Origin: Streptomyces sp. D2-8
Lineage (GTDB): Bacteria; Actinomycetota; Actinomycetes; Streptomycetales; Streptomycetaceae
DNA length: 64,000 nucleotides
Assembly: GCF_023184515.1 (NCBI RefSeq)
Contig: NZ_JAAHBP010000018.1
Location: forward strand, 124,001-188,000
Direction: 5' to 3'
Numbering within the stretch: position 1 is the first letter of the stretch; every line of letters begins with the position of its first letter. The translations under genes and the position numbers were made by a program. Of the stretch, positions 26,801 through 33,495 are shown in pieces. The notes below the pieces were generated by a model. It worked only from the letters and a program-made list of their open reading frames with translations. It had not been told where the DNA came from and made no database searches.

Positions 26801-26873
26801 GACCGAACAGGGCGCCAGCGCGCTCGACGACTACGGGTGGCGCCGATTCGCCCGGGAAGCGGAGGCCAGGTGA
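23838..26873 (+). CDS. UvrA-like excision/self-resistance protein fused to an HpaC-type flavin reductase
   Basis: 1011 residues. Residues 1 to about 830 are a UvrA-like tandem ABC ATPase: Walker A GVSGSGKSS (33-41), zinc-type CPAC/CDDC and CLQCDG Cys pairs, signature LSGGELQRLL and Walker B VLDEPTAGLHEAD; then a second set with GVSGAGKSS, CEACKG and CPECEG, LSGGEAQRLNLAG and FDEPTRGLH. The short first half resembles the DrrC/UvrA2 class that protects producers from their own DNA-binding drugs. Residues 839-1011 are a complete flavin reductase domain (RAVTVVAGTA near the start, STSWNAIADTGRFCVNILGE, then the HEFVLATV strand). I know of no other such fusion. The HpaB-type oxygenase gene overlaps its start, so the reductase domain probably feeds that enzyme. 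Confidence 0.9.
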   Translation: MSLDSIRLEGVTTHNLKSVDVSFPKGKLVVAAGVSGSGKSSLVIDTLFEHSKTLYLGALSSKSLDMGDGDYQFDRIAGTQPPVALRQRDGGYSNPRSTVGTLTGLDGLYRLLFGAGSRPVCPACLGPTGADLFCDDCGCFAEPHSAKHFSPNRKEGKCLQCDGIGELVGFSLDKIIPDRSKTLTEIWDGADPGTFAVPNVRKAFEAMATDIGLDLGLPFEKLTPEQTERVLHGSDTIYTLKIRKVTNDFRFEGILGFLERAYRNASSAARKNAFTNYLGREVCPACNGGRLRPESLKATVAGHTFPDFQSDELSRSITRLRDGLASGDVPAQVRELASAIVKQSTNIEDVGLGHLQLRRPVTTLSGGELQRLLLAQHLASDLTGVMYVLDEPTAGLHEADTGRILDSLRRLRDLGNTVIVIEHDESVIRAADWIVELGPGAGSRGGEIVFEGRFADLLNSGDSPTATAMVSDGPSRTRTDLSGAPWLEVRGITRNNVVDQAAKFPLGGLTCVSGVSGAGKSSLVAGLHASVSRAIAQRSTGAAAESTGIEGAEALDDVIYVEQRPIGRSSRSTLVTYIGISDHVRDAFAASADAVERGLGRGEFSPNVAGGRCEACKGLGLAEIEMTLFKSEFIVCPECEGRRFQEHVLEVRLGGRNIHDVLSMTVEDALEWFDAKSSPKVVQALGVLSEFGLGYLQLGCSTTTLSGGEAQRLNLAGELLKQRRSRTLFIFDEPTRGLHTADIRHLMALFERLISTGNTIVVIEHNVKVIAIADWVIDLGPGAGREGGRVVHSGTPEELADNAASVTGRFLRRLRDEPAAVTPLRDPAGSRQSSAAPDLGVLGELLPRAVTVVAGTARQSERNGPTPYGLVIGSLTVVSDELALIGFLVRSGSTSWNAIADTGRFCVNILGEDQREVSDAFSQGRPDSRFDALSWTPSANGCPRLSGALGTIDCSLKSSYRIGDHEFVLATVVSVGMESGTDRRPLLRTEQGASALDDYGWRRFAREAEAR

Positions 26874-27931
26874 CGACGACCACGTCCATCGCGACGCACT
26901 ACGAGCAGTTCCTGGAACTGCTCAGCCGCGACACCCGTGACACCCGCGACGCGGCGCAGACCGCCGACACGGCGGACGGCCGCGACGCGGTCAGCGCTCG
27001 GTACGGCGAACGGGTCGACCCCTCGGGCGGATCGCAGCCGATCGTGATGACCCGCGACGAGTGGATCCTGAACCAGATCGACCTGACGCTGGCGCTGGGC
27101 CGGCTGCTGACCGAGGACGACGTCGTGGTCTCGGCCGTGCCGTACGAACTGTCGTTCATCGGCGCCGAGGTGGACCGCGTGATCGAGATGATCGGCGCCT
27201 CGGTGATCAGCGTCGGGACGAGCGGGACCATCTGCCCGATGCCGCGGCTGCTCGGGCTGATCGAGCAGTACGAGGTGACGGCCCTGGTGTGCTCGCCGAG
27301 CTTCGCCGCGGAACTGGCGAGCCTGGCGGTGTCGCTGGGGCGGCGGCCGGAGGACTCGACGATCCGGATGATCATCTGCGTGGGGGAGGCCTGCTCCACC
27401 GAGCGCCTGGACCGCATCGGCGCCGCCTGGGCGGCGAGGACCTCCGCCCTCTACGGGACGCCGTCGACGCCGACGGTCGCCGTCGCCTGCGACCACGGCG
27501 CACTGCACCTGTGCGACCACCGGCTACGGGCGGAGGTCCGCGGCGGTCCGCGCGGCGAGCTGCTCCTGGACGGCTCACCGACCGGCGAGCTCGTCGAGCT
27601 GTGGCCGGCGGACCGCCGCTGTGACTGCGGTTCCGCGAGCCGGGTCCTGGTGCCGCTCGGCAGCACGGCGTCGGCGGTACGCGGACCGGACGGGCTGGTC
27701 TCGGCGCTGGACGTGGAGCGGATCGTGTTCGGCCACAGGAGGCTCGCACCGCACTTCGCCTGCTCCGTCCGGGGCGGCACCTTCCACGTGACCTGTGCCG
27801 TGACCGACCCCCGAGCGGTCGACACGGGCGCGATGCGGCGCGCGATCCGCAGCGGCATCGGCGAGGCGCTCGGGGTCGAGGCGGAGGTCACGGTCGTCGG
27901 CGTGCAGGACTGGAGTACCGCCACGTCATGA
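26870..27931 (+). CDS. Short PaaK-like adenylate-forming enzyme, copy 2
   Basis: 353 residues from a GTG at 26870 that overlaps the upstream stop (GTGA). It aligns by eye with the PaaK-like protein at 19233: VDPSGGSQPIVMTRDEW corresponds to the phosphate-loop region, VVSAVPYELSFIGAEVDRVIEM to the next helix, MIICVGEACSTERLDRIG and SALYGTPSTPTVA to the adenylate pocket. The N-terminal 70 residues normally before the loop are replaced by an Asp/Thr/Arg-rich stretch, and the loop lacks the usual Thr/Gly pattern. The YGxTE motif reads YGTPSTP, losing the Glu. It may be inactive, work only with its partner, or use a different substrate. Confidence 0.75.
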   Translation: MTTTTSIATHYEQFLELLSRDTRDTRDAAQTADTADGRDAVSARYGERVDPSGGSQPIVMTRDEWILNQIDLTLALGRLLTEDDVVVSAVPYELSFIGAEVDRVIEMIGASVISVGTSGTICPMPRLLGLIEQYEVTALVCSPSFAAELASLAVSLGRRPEDSTIRMIICVGEACSTERLDRIGAAWAARTSALYGTPSTPTVAVACDHGALHLCDHRLRAEVRGGPRGELLLDGSPTGELVELWPADRRCDCGSASRVLVPLGSTASAVRGPDGLVSALDVERIVFGHRRLAPHFACSVRGGTFHVTCAVTDPRAVDTGAMRRAIRSGIGEALGVEAEVTVVGVQDWSTATS

Positions 27932-28000
27932 CCCGCACCCGGCCGTGGCACGCAGCCGCCGCGGCCGATCCACCGGTGGCATCTCGAGGAGACAAGACGC

Positions 28001-28939
28001 ATGAGGGTAGCGGTAGTACAGACCCAGTGGGTCGACGATCATGAAGACGGCCTGCGCAACGCCTACCAGGCGATCGAGGACGTCTGCGGTGCCGGCGACA
28101 TCGACCTGGTGTGCTTTCCCGAGTTCCTGCTCGGCCCGCCGTGGTACATGCCGGGGCAGGACGGCCTGAAAGGGCGGACCGACACCCCGATCCCGGGGCC
28201 GGTCGTCGACGGCTTCCAGTCCCTGGCCCGCAAGCTCGGCACGCACATCCTGCTGGGGTCACTCGTGGAGGACCTGCAGGACGGCATGTACCGGAACACG
28301 TCCCTGCTGATCGGCCGGCAGGGCGTCATCACCGGACGCGCCGTCAAGGCACACGCCTTCGGCAACGAGATGGTGGTGTGCCGCCAGGCGGACTCGCTCG
28401 GCGTCATGTCGACCGAGTTCGGGCAGATCGGCATCGCCGTGTGCTCGGACTTCTGGATCCCCGAGGTCGTCCGGATGCTGGCGCTGGCGGGCGCGCGAAC
28501 GGTCTTCGTACCGGGCGGGACGCTGGGGCAGAACCAGCCGCTGATGGTGAACGCCCTGCGCACGGCGGCGTACCTGAACGACGTCAACATCGTCTACGCG
28601 AGTTCGGTCGGCGTCGTCCGCGGCAAGCGCGGGGACCGGCTCGTGGAGATCCACTTCGCGGGCACCAGCCTGGTCGCCGGCCCGGAGGGCGTGATCGCGC
28701 AGGCCGGCAGCGACGAGCCGGAGACACTCGTCGTCGACGTCGACGAGCCCGCGGCCGGCGACGGCCGCCGCTGGCAGCAACTCCGCAGGCCCGGCGCCTA
28801 CCGGACGCTGCTCACCCCGTACGTGGGAGCGGACCGGGATCTCGCGGCCGAACTGCGGGCGAGCCTGACCGGGGGCGGCGGCCCGGACCGGGGCCGGCCC
28901 GTCTCCGCGACCAGTACACGTGAGGGGACTCGTTCGTGA
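28001..28939 (+). CDS. Nitrilase-superfamily C-N hydrolase/amidase, intact catalytic triad
   Basis: 312 residues; ATG at 28001 with GAGGAGAC upstream, after the only gap (70 bp) in this part of the operon. All three catalytic residues of the carbon-nitrogen hydrolase superfamily are present: Glu41 in CFPEFLLG, Lys116 in GRAVKAHAF and Cys148 in IAVCSDFW. It should hydrolyse, transfer or form a C-N bond on an amide, nitrile or carbamoyl substrate. It is the only one of the four family members in this cluster that looks catalytically complete, and may act as the working subunit of a mixed complex. The substrate is unknown. Confidence 0.87.
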   Translation: MRVAVVQTQWVDDHEDGLRNAYQAIEDVCGAGDIDLVCFPEFLLGPPWYMPGQDGLKGRTDTPIPGPVVDGFQSLARKLGTHILLGSLVEDLQDGMYRNTSLLIGRQGVITGRAVKAHAFGNEMVVCRQADSLGVMSTEFGQIGIAVCSDFWIPEVVRMLALAGARTVFVPGGTLGQNQPLMVNALRTAAYLNDVNIVYASSVGVVRGKRGDRLVEIHFAGTSLVAGPEGVIAQAGSDEPETLVVDVDEPAAGDGRRWQQLRRPGAYRTLLTPYVGADRDLAAELRASLTGGGGPDRGRPVSATSTREGTRS

Positions 28940-29721
28940 CCATCTTCGTAGCGCAGCACGCCCGCAGGGCGACCCCGGAGGCGACGGCCTCCGCCGTACT
29001 CGACGATCTCGACAACCGGGTGACCGACGAGGCCTCGTTCGTCGTCCTCCCCGAGAACGCCTTCACCACCGGCGGCAACGTCCAGGAGCTGCCCCCGCGG
29101 CTGCGTGAGCAGTGCCTGGACCGGCTGACGGCACTGGCGCGGACCCGCGGCACCTACGTGCTCACCGGCTCATGGGCGGAGGCACGGCCGGGCGGGCTGA
29201 TGCAGGTCTCCAGGCTGCTCGACCCGAGCGGATCGGAGTGCGCCCGGGTGGAGCGGCCCGTCCTCGACGACGGGACGACCGGCACCGGCGACGACTTCCC
29301 GGTCGTCGAGACGCCGTTCGGCCACGTCGGCGTGCTCCTCGGCCCCGACTTCTGGCTGATCGAACCGCCGCGCATCGAATGCCTGGCCGGTGCCGAACTG
29401 CTGCTGGTCGCCGGGTCCCTCGACGGCACGCAGCAGGCCGCCCAGCGCGCCGCGGTGTGGGGCATCGCGACCCTCAACACCGTCGCGGTCGCCTTCGCCG
29501 GTTCGCTGAGCGAACGCTGCGGTGGGGGCAGTGCCGTGGCGGTGCCCGAGGGGTTCGTCACCGAGGCGGGCACCGACGAGGGCGTCATCGAGGCGCCCTG
29601 GGACGTCGAGAAGATACGGCATCTGCGCGAACCCGACCTGCGCTTCCAGCAGACCCTGTGGTTCGGGCTGTGGGCGCGCCGGACGGAGCTGTACACGGAC
29701 CTGACGGCGCAGGTGAGCTGA
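28936..29721 (+). CDS. Nitrilase-superfamily pseudoenzyme (catalytic Cys replaced by Gly)
   Basis: 261 residues; GTG at 28936 overlaps the previous stop (GTGA). The fold is recognisable from the Glu40 segment VVLPENAFTTGG and the strand-turn VGVLLGPDFWLIEPPRIE. At the catalytic Cys position (compare VCSDFW in the preceding protein) it has Gly136, and the Lys segment reads CARVERPVLDDG with no Lys. It therefore cannot run the normal thioester chemistry. Its tight translational coupling to the intact family member suggests that the two are made in equal amounts and may form a heteromer. Alternatives are binding of an intermediate or a new activity. Confidence 0.82.
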   Translation: MTIFVAQHARRATPEATASAVLDDLDNRVTDEASFVVLPENAFTTGGNVQELPPRLREQCLDRLTALARTRGTYVLTGSWAEARPGGLMQVSRLLDPSGSECARVERPVLDDGTTGTGDDFPVVETPFGHVGVLLGPDFWLIEPPRIECLAGAELLLVAGSLDGTQQAAQRAAVWGIATLNTVAVAFAGSLSERCGGGSAVAVPEGFVTEAGTDEGVIEAPWDVEKIRHLREPDLRFQQTLWFGLWARRTELYTDLTAQVS

Positions 29722-29722
29722 G

Positions 29723-30904
29723 ATGCGCATCGCCGGTGCTCCCGCCTCCGACGTCCGACGGCGGATCGCCACAGAGCTGGCAGACGACGTGCCGTGGAAC
29801 CGGGTGCTCAATTCCATCTGCACCGAACCCCACCCGCTGGGTGTGGAGATGGCGTCCGCCGCCGCGCACACCAACCTCGGTGACGTGCGCATCTTCCGCG
29901 GCACCAAGCGGATCGAGCGCAAGGTCGTCGAGCTGCTGCTCGATCTGCTGGGCAACCCCGGCGGGTCGGGGAGTCTGGTGTCCGGAGGGACCGAGGCGAA
30001 CCTGATCGCGATGCTGGTGGCCCGTGAGTCGGCGCGCGCCCGGGGGCGGCTGACCGACCGGCCCGAAGTCGTCGTCAGCAGCACCGTGCACTTCTCCTTC
30101 ACCAAGGTCTTCGGCCTGCTGGGGCTGACCCCGGTGGTCGTGCCGGTCGACGACACCTTGCGGCTGCCGGCCGGCGAGGTGGCCCGGCGGATCGGCGAGC
30201 ACACCGTCGCGGTCGTCGCGACCGCGGGCAGCAGCGAGTTCGGTGTGGTCGACGCGGTCGACGAGATCGGACCGGTGGTGGCGGGACGGGGCGTGCACCT
30301 GCACGTGGACGCGGCCACCGGCGGCTTCATCATCCCCTTCGCCCGTGAACTCGGCCACGACCTACCGCAGTTCGACTTCACCGTCGACGGCGTCGACTCG
30401 ATCACCATCGACCCGCACAAGTACGGACTGGCCAACGTCCCGGCCGGGGCGATCCTGTTCCGGGGCGCGCAGGACGCCGGACGCTTCGCGGTCGATTCGT
30501 TCTTCCTCGACACGCCGGTTCACCACACCCTGCTCGGCACCCGTCCGGGCGCCGCCGCGGTCTCCACCTACGCGGTGCTGGAACACCTCGGGCGTGACGG
30601 CTTCCGCGACCTCACCCGGACCAACTTCGAGGTGACGCGGTACCTGGTGGACGGGTTGCGCGCGGCCGGGCACGAGTTGTTCGCCGAACCGCAGCTGAAC
30701 ATCGTGGTGGTCAAGATGCCGCACGCGGTCCGGATCTCGCAGCTGCTGGAGTCGAGGGGCTGGATCGTCTCCACCTCGAAGCGATTCGGCGAAACCCTGC
30801 GGCTGGTCGTCACCCGGCATGTGACACCCAAGATGCTGGACGAGTTCCTTGCGGAGCTGGAACGGGCCTGTCAGGACGTCGCGGCCGAGGCGGCGCTGCG
30901 ATGA
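29723..30904 (+). CDS. PLP-dependent aromatic amino acid decarboxylase, MfnA-like (group II)
   Basis: 393 residues starting at an ATG one base after the previous stop. Group II decarboxylase features are visible: HTNLGDVRIFRGTKRIER near residues 49-66, the SGGTEANL PLP-phosphate loop (87-94), TVHFSF with the pyridine-stacking His123, HVDAATGGF with Asp196, and the PLP lysine in SITIDPHKYG (Lys233). The length matches the archaeal tyrosine/aspartate decarboxylase MfnA rather than the longer animal-type enzymes. Tyrosine or DOPA is the likely substrate, giving tyramine or dopamine. Together with the HpaB-type hydroxylase this fits a tyrosine-derived building block. Confidence 0.88.
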   Translation: MRIAGAPASDVRRRIATELADDVPWNRVLNSICTEPHPLGVEMASAAAHTNLGDVRIFRGTKRIERKVVELLLDLLGNPGGSGSLVSGGTEANLIAMLVARESARARGRLTDRPEVVVSSTVHFSFTKVFGLLGLTPVVVPVDDTLRLPAGEVARRIGEHTVAVVATAGSSEFGVVDAVDEIGPVVAGRGVHLHVDAATGGFIIPFARELGHDLPQFDFTVDGVDSITIDPHKYGLANVPAGAILFRGAQDAGRFAVDSFFLDTPVHHTLLGTRPGAAAVSTYAVLEHLGRDGFRDLTRTNFEVTRYLVDGLRAAGHELFAEPQLNIVVVKMPHAVRISQLLESRGWIVSTSKRFGETLRLVVTRHVTPKMLDEFLAELERACQDVAAEAALR

Positions 30905-31752
30905 GCCTCTTCCGTGGCCCCCGCACCCGGCTCGCCGCCCTGCAGATGCGGATCGAGCCCGGGCAGCGGGACGAGAACCTCGCGCGAGCCGCGAAGCTGC
31001 TGTCCACCGCGCGAGAACGCGAGGCCGACCTGGCGTGCCTGCCGGCGACGTTCGCCACCGGCCTGAACTTCCCCACGCTGCGCACCGACGCGACCGCCGA
31101 GGACGGCCCCGTCGTCCAGTTCCTCGCGGAGCAGGCCCGCACCCTCGGGATGCACATCGCCGCGGGCGTGCTGCTGTCGGCCGGGCGGGACGTCTTCGAC
31201 GCCGCCGTGCTCGTCGGCCCCGGCGGCGACCCGCTCGGCTGGTACCACCGTGCCTGCGTGTGGGCGGGGGAGTCCGAGTACATCTCCACCGGCTCGCCGG
31301 GCGAGGTGATCGACACGCCGGTCGGGCGGATCGGCCTGCAGGTGAGCTACGACCTGCGGTTCCCGGAGGCGAGCCGGCAGTACCTCGCCCAGGACGCCGA
31401 CCTCGTCGTCTGCGTGGCGAACCTCTTCGGGTCGTTCTCGCACCCACTGCGCTCCCTGTGCCGCGCGCGGGCCGCCGACAACGAGTGCGCGCTGGTGTTC
31501 GCCAGCGGGGTCGGCGAGAACCGCTTCGCGAACATGACCTACGTCGGCCGCAGCATGATCGTCGACGGTCTGGTGCAGGACGCCCGGGAGGACCCGGAGG
31601 CGGACATCCTCGCCGAGGCCGCCCCGGGCAGCCAGGAAGCGGTGATCGACGCGGACGTGCACTGGCGGCAGCGGCGGAAGGCGCGCGCCGGCCTGCCGTT
31701 CCACGACGACCTGCGCTCGACCTGGAGCACGATCCACGGGGGGCGCGCCTGA
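30901..31752 (+). CDS. Nitrilase-superfamily pseudoenzyme (all three catalytic residues replaced)
   Basis: 283 residues; ATG at 30901 overlaps the decarboxylase stop. Overall the sequence is a normal family member (LAALQMRIEPGQRDENL, FATGLNF, YDLRFPEASRQYL, ASGVGENRFANMTYVGRS), but the catalytic Glu is Ala49 (CLPATF), the Lys is Arg117 (WYHRACVW), and the Cys is Ser149 (LQVSYDLRF). Loss of all three with preservation of the rest argues for selection on folding or binding rather than decay. A Ser nucleophile in a new mechanism is a less likely alternative. It overlaps the ABC permease gene by one base. Confidence 0.85.
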   Translation: MSLFRGPRTRLAALQMRIEPGQRDENLARAAKLLSTAREREADLACLPATFATGLNFPTLRTDATAEDGPVVQFLAEQARTLGMHIAAGVLLSAGRDVFDAAVLVGPGGDPLGWYHRACVWAGESEYISTGSPGEVIDTPVGRIGLQVSYDLRFPEASRQYLAQDADLVVCVANLFGSFSHPLRSLCRARAADNECALVFASGVGENRFANMTYVGRSMIVDGLVQDAREDPEADILAEAAPGSQEAVIDADVHWRQRRKARAGLPFHDDLRSTWSTIHGGRA

Positions 31753-32528
31753 TGAGGGCAACGCGTATGCAGCCGGAGTCCGGCTGGCTCGGCGACGTGC
31801 TCGGGCTCGTCGTCATGGACATGCGGCAGTTCTTCGACAACCGCCTGTTCGCGGTGTCGACGCTGCTGACGTCGGTGTCGATGGTGCTGGCCTTCGGGGC
31901 GGCGACCGACCAGATGGTGAGCCCGGCGCCGACGGCCGCCAACTACTTCGGCTTCGTCTTCCCCGGCATCATCGGCGCCGGCATCATGTTCAGCTGCACC
32001 TACACCGTCGGCTACACGGTCATCATCGACCGCAACCGCCGCACGATCGAGGACCTGATCCTCTCGCCCCTGTCGTACTCGGGGTTCCTGCTCGCCCGGA
32101 TCGTCGGCGTGGTGCTCAAGTGCCTGTTCCAGTTCGTCCTGGTGCTGCTGCTCGGCGTCGGGGTCTTCGACGCCCGGATCGAGTCGGTGCCGCTGTTCGT
32201 GCTGGGCTTCTTCACCGCGTGCACGGCCTTCGCCGGGCTCGGGATCCTGATCGCGACGTACACCAACGAGATCTCCTTCCCGGCGGTCGTCAACATCATC
32301 GTCATCCCGCTCATGTACTTCGCCGGGATCTTCTTCCCGCTCGACAACCTCGGGACGCTGGGCGACGTCTTCGCCAGGCTCCCCCTCTCGGTGCACATCG
32401 ACATCTTCCGCGCCGCCACCTCGCCGGACGTCTCCGCCACCGGGGCGTCGGTGCTGGCGGTGGCCTACTCGTTCCTTGCCCTCTCCATCGCGGCCTGGGC
32501 TTTCCGCAGGAGGATCGGCCATGGCTGA
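31752..32528 (+). CDS. ABC-2 type transporter permease (DrrB-like)
   Basis: 258-residue membrane protein with six predicted spans of the ABC-2 family: MDMRQFFDNRLFAVSTLL at the N-terminus, FVFPGIIGAGIMFSCTYTVG, then the conserved cytoplasmic loop DRNRRTIEDLILSPLSYSGFL (about residues 95-115), and the C-terminal YFAGIFFPLDNLG. The ATG at 31752 overlaps the previous stop (TGATG). The ATPase gene follows with an eight-base overlap. The pair should export the cluster product, as DrrAB does for daunorubicin, and is one of three candidate self-protection functions in the cluster. Confidence 0.9.
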   Translation: MRATRMQPESGWLGDVLGLVVMDMRQFFDNRLFAVSTLLTSVSMVLAFGAATDQMVSPAPTAANYFGFVFPGIIGAGIMFSCTYTVGYTVIIDRNRRTIEDLILSPLSYSGFLLARIVGVVLKCLFQFVLVLLLGVGVFDARIESVPLFVLGFFTACTAFAGLGILIATYTNEISFPAVVNIIVIPLMYFAGIFFPLDNLGTLGDVFARLPLSVHIDIFRAATSPDVSATGASVLAVAYSFLALSIAAWAFRRRIGHG

Positions 32529-33495
32529 CACCGCAAGCACCGCAGCGCCGGTCCTGTCGGTCAACCGGCTCGAGCACCGGGTGAGCCCCGACTTCGCCCT
32601 GCGCTCCCTCACCTTCTCGGTGGACGCCGGCGAGGGCGTGGCCATCATCGGCACCAACGGCGCCGGGAAGACCACGCTGATCCGGCTCGTCGCCGGCCTG
32701 CTGCGCCCGTCCGGCGGTGAGGTGCGCATCTGCGGCACCCCGCCCCGCCGCTGGGGGCAGGTCGGCCGCCACATCGGGTACGTCCAGCAGGCCAAGGACC
32801 TCCCGGACGGGGTCAGTGTGGAGACGTACGTCAAGCACCAGCTCAAGCTCAGGCGGGCCGACCCCGGGCGGTACGAGGAACTGATCGCCCTGGCCGAACT
32901 GGAGCAGTACCGCCACCAGTACGTGCGCAGTCTCTCCGGCGGCAGCCAGCGCAAGCTGCACGTCATCTGCGCCGTCGCGCACCGCCCCGACCTGCTGATT
33001 CTCGACGAGCCGACCACGGGCCTGGACCCGACGGCGCGCGAGACGCTGCTGGATCTGCTGGGGAGCCTGAAGAAGGACGGCGTCGGCGTGCTGTTCGCCA
33101 GCCATCACCGCGACGAACTCCTCGCGCTGGCCGACTCGGTCGTGGTGCTCCACCAGGGCCGCCAGATCCAGGACGCCTCGCTCGACGCCGTCACCCGGTG
33201 GGGCGAGCGCTCCAGCCTGATCCTCGAGGCCTTCACCGAGGCGCACCTCGCGCGGCTGCACGACTGGGCCGGGCAGGAGGCGCAGGCCGGCGAGCTGGTC
33301 CGTTCCGTGCGCACCGTCGACCAGGGCGTGCGGCTCGACCTGACCGACGGTGACCATCAAGGCACGCTGGCCGAGGTGGTCGCCCGTGCCCACGCCGCCG
33401 GCCTCGCACTGCGCTCCGCGTCCTACTTCCAGCCCACTCTGGCGGACGTCGTCCGTTCCATCGTCGACCAAGTCGAACCGGAGGACATCGCATGA
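32521..33495 (+). CDS. ABC transporter ATP-binding protein (DrrA-like)
   Basis: 324 residues. Walker A GTNGAGKTT (about residues 44-52), Q-loop GYVQQAKDL, signature SLSGGSQRKL (about 139-148), Walker B LLILDEPTTGLD (about 159-170) and the switch His in FASHHRDEL. The C-terminal 100 residues beyond the ATPase core resemble the extra domain of drug-export ATPases of the DrrA type. It partners the ABC-2 permease encoded immediately upstream. The stop overlaps the start of the HemN-like radical SAM gene (ATGA). Confidence 0.92.
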   Translation: MADTASTAAPVLSVNRLEHRVSPDFALRSLTFSVDAGEGVAIIGTNGAGKTTLIRLVAGLLRPSGGEVRICGTPPRRWGQVGRHIGYVQQAKDLPDGVSVETYVKHQLKLRRADPGRYEELIALAELEQYRHQYVRSLSGGSQRKLHVICAVAHRPDLLILDEPTTGLDPTARETLLDLLGSLKKDGVGVLFASHHRDELLALADSVVVLHQGRQIQDASLDAVTRWGERSSLILEAFTEAHLARLHDWAGQEAQAGELVRSVRTVDQGVRLDLTDGDHQGTLAEVVARAHAAGLALRSASYFQPTLADVVRSIVDQVEPEDIA

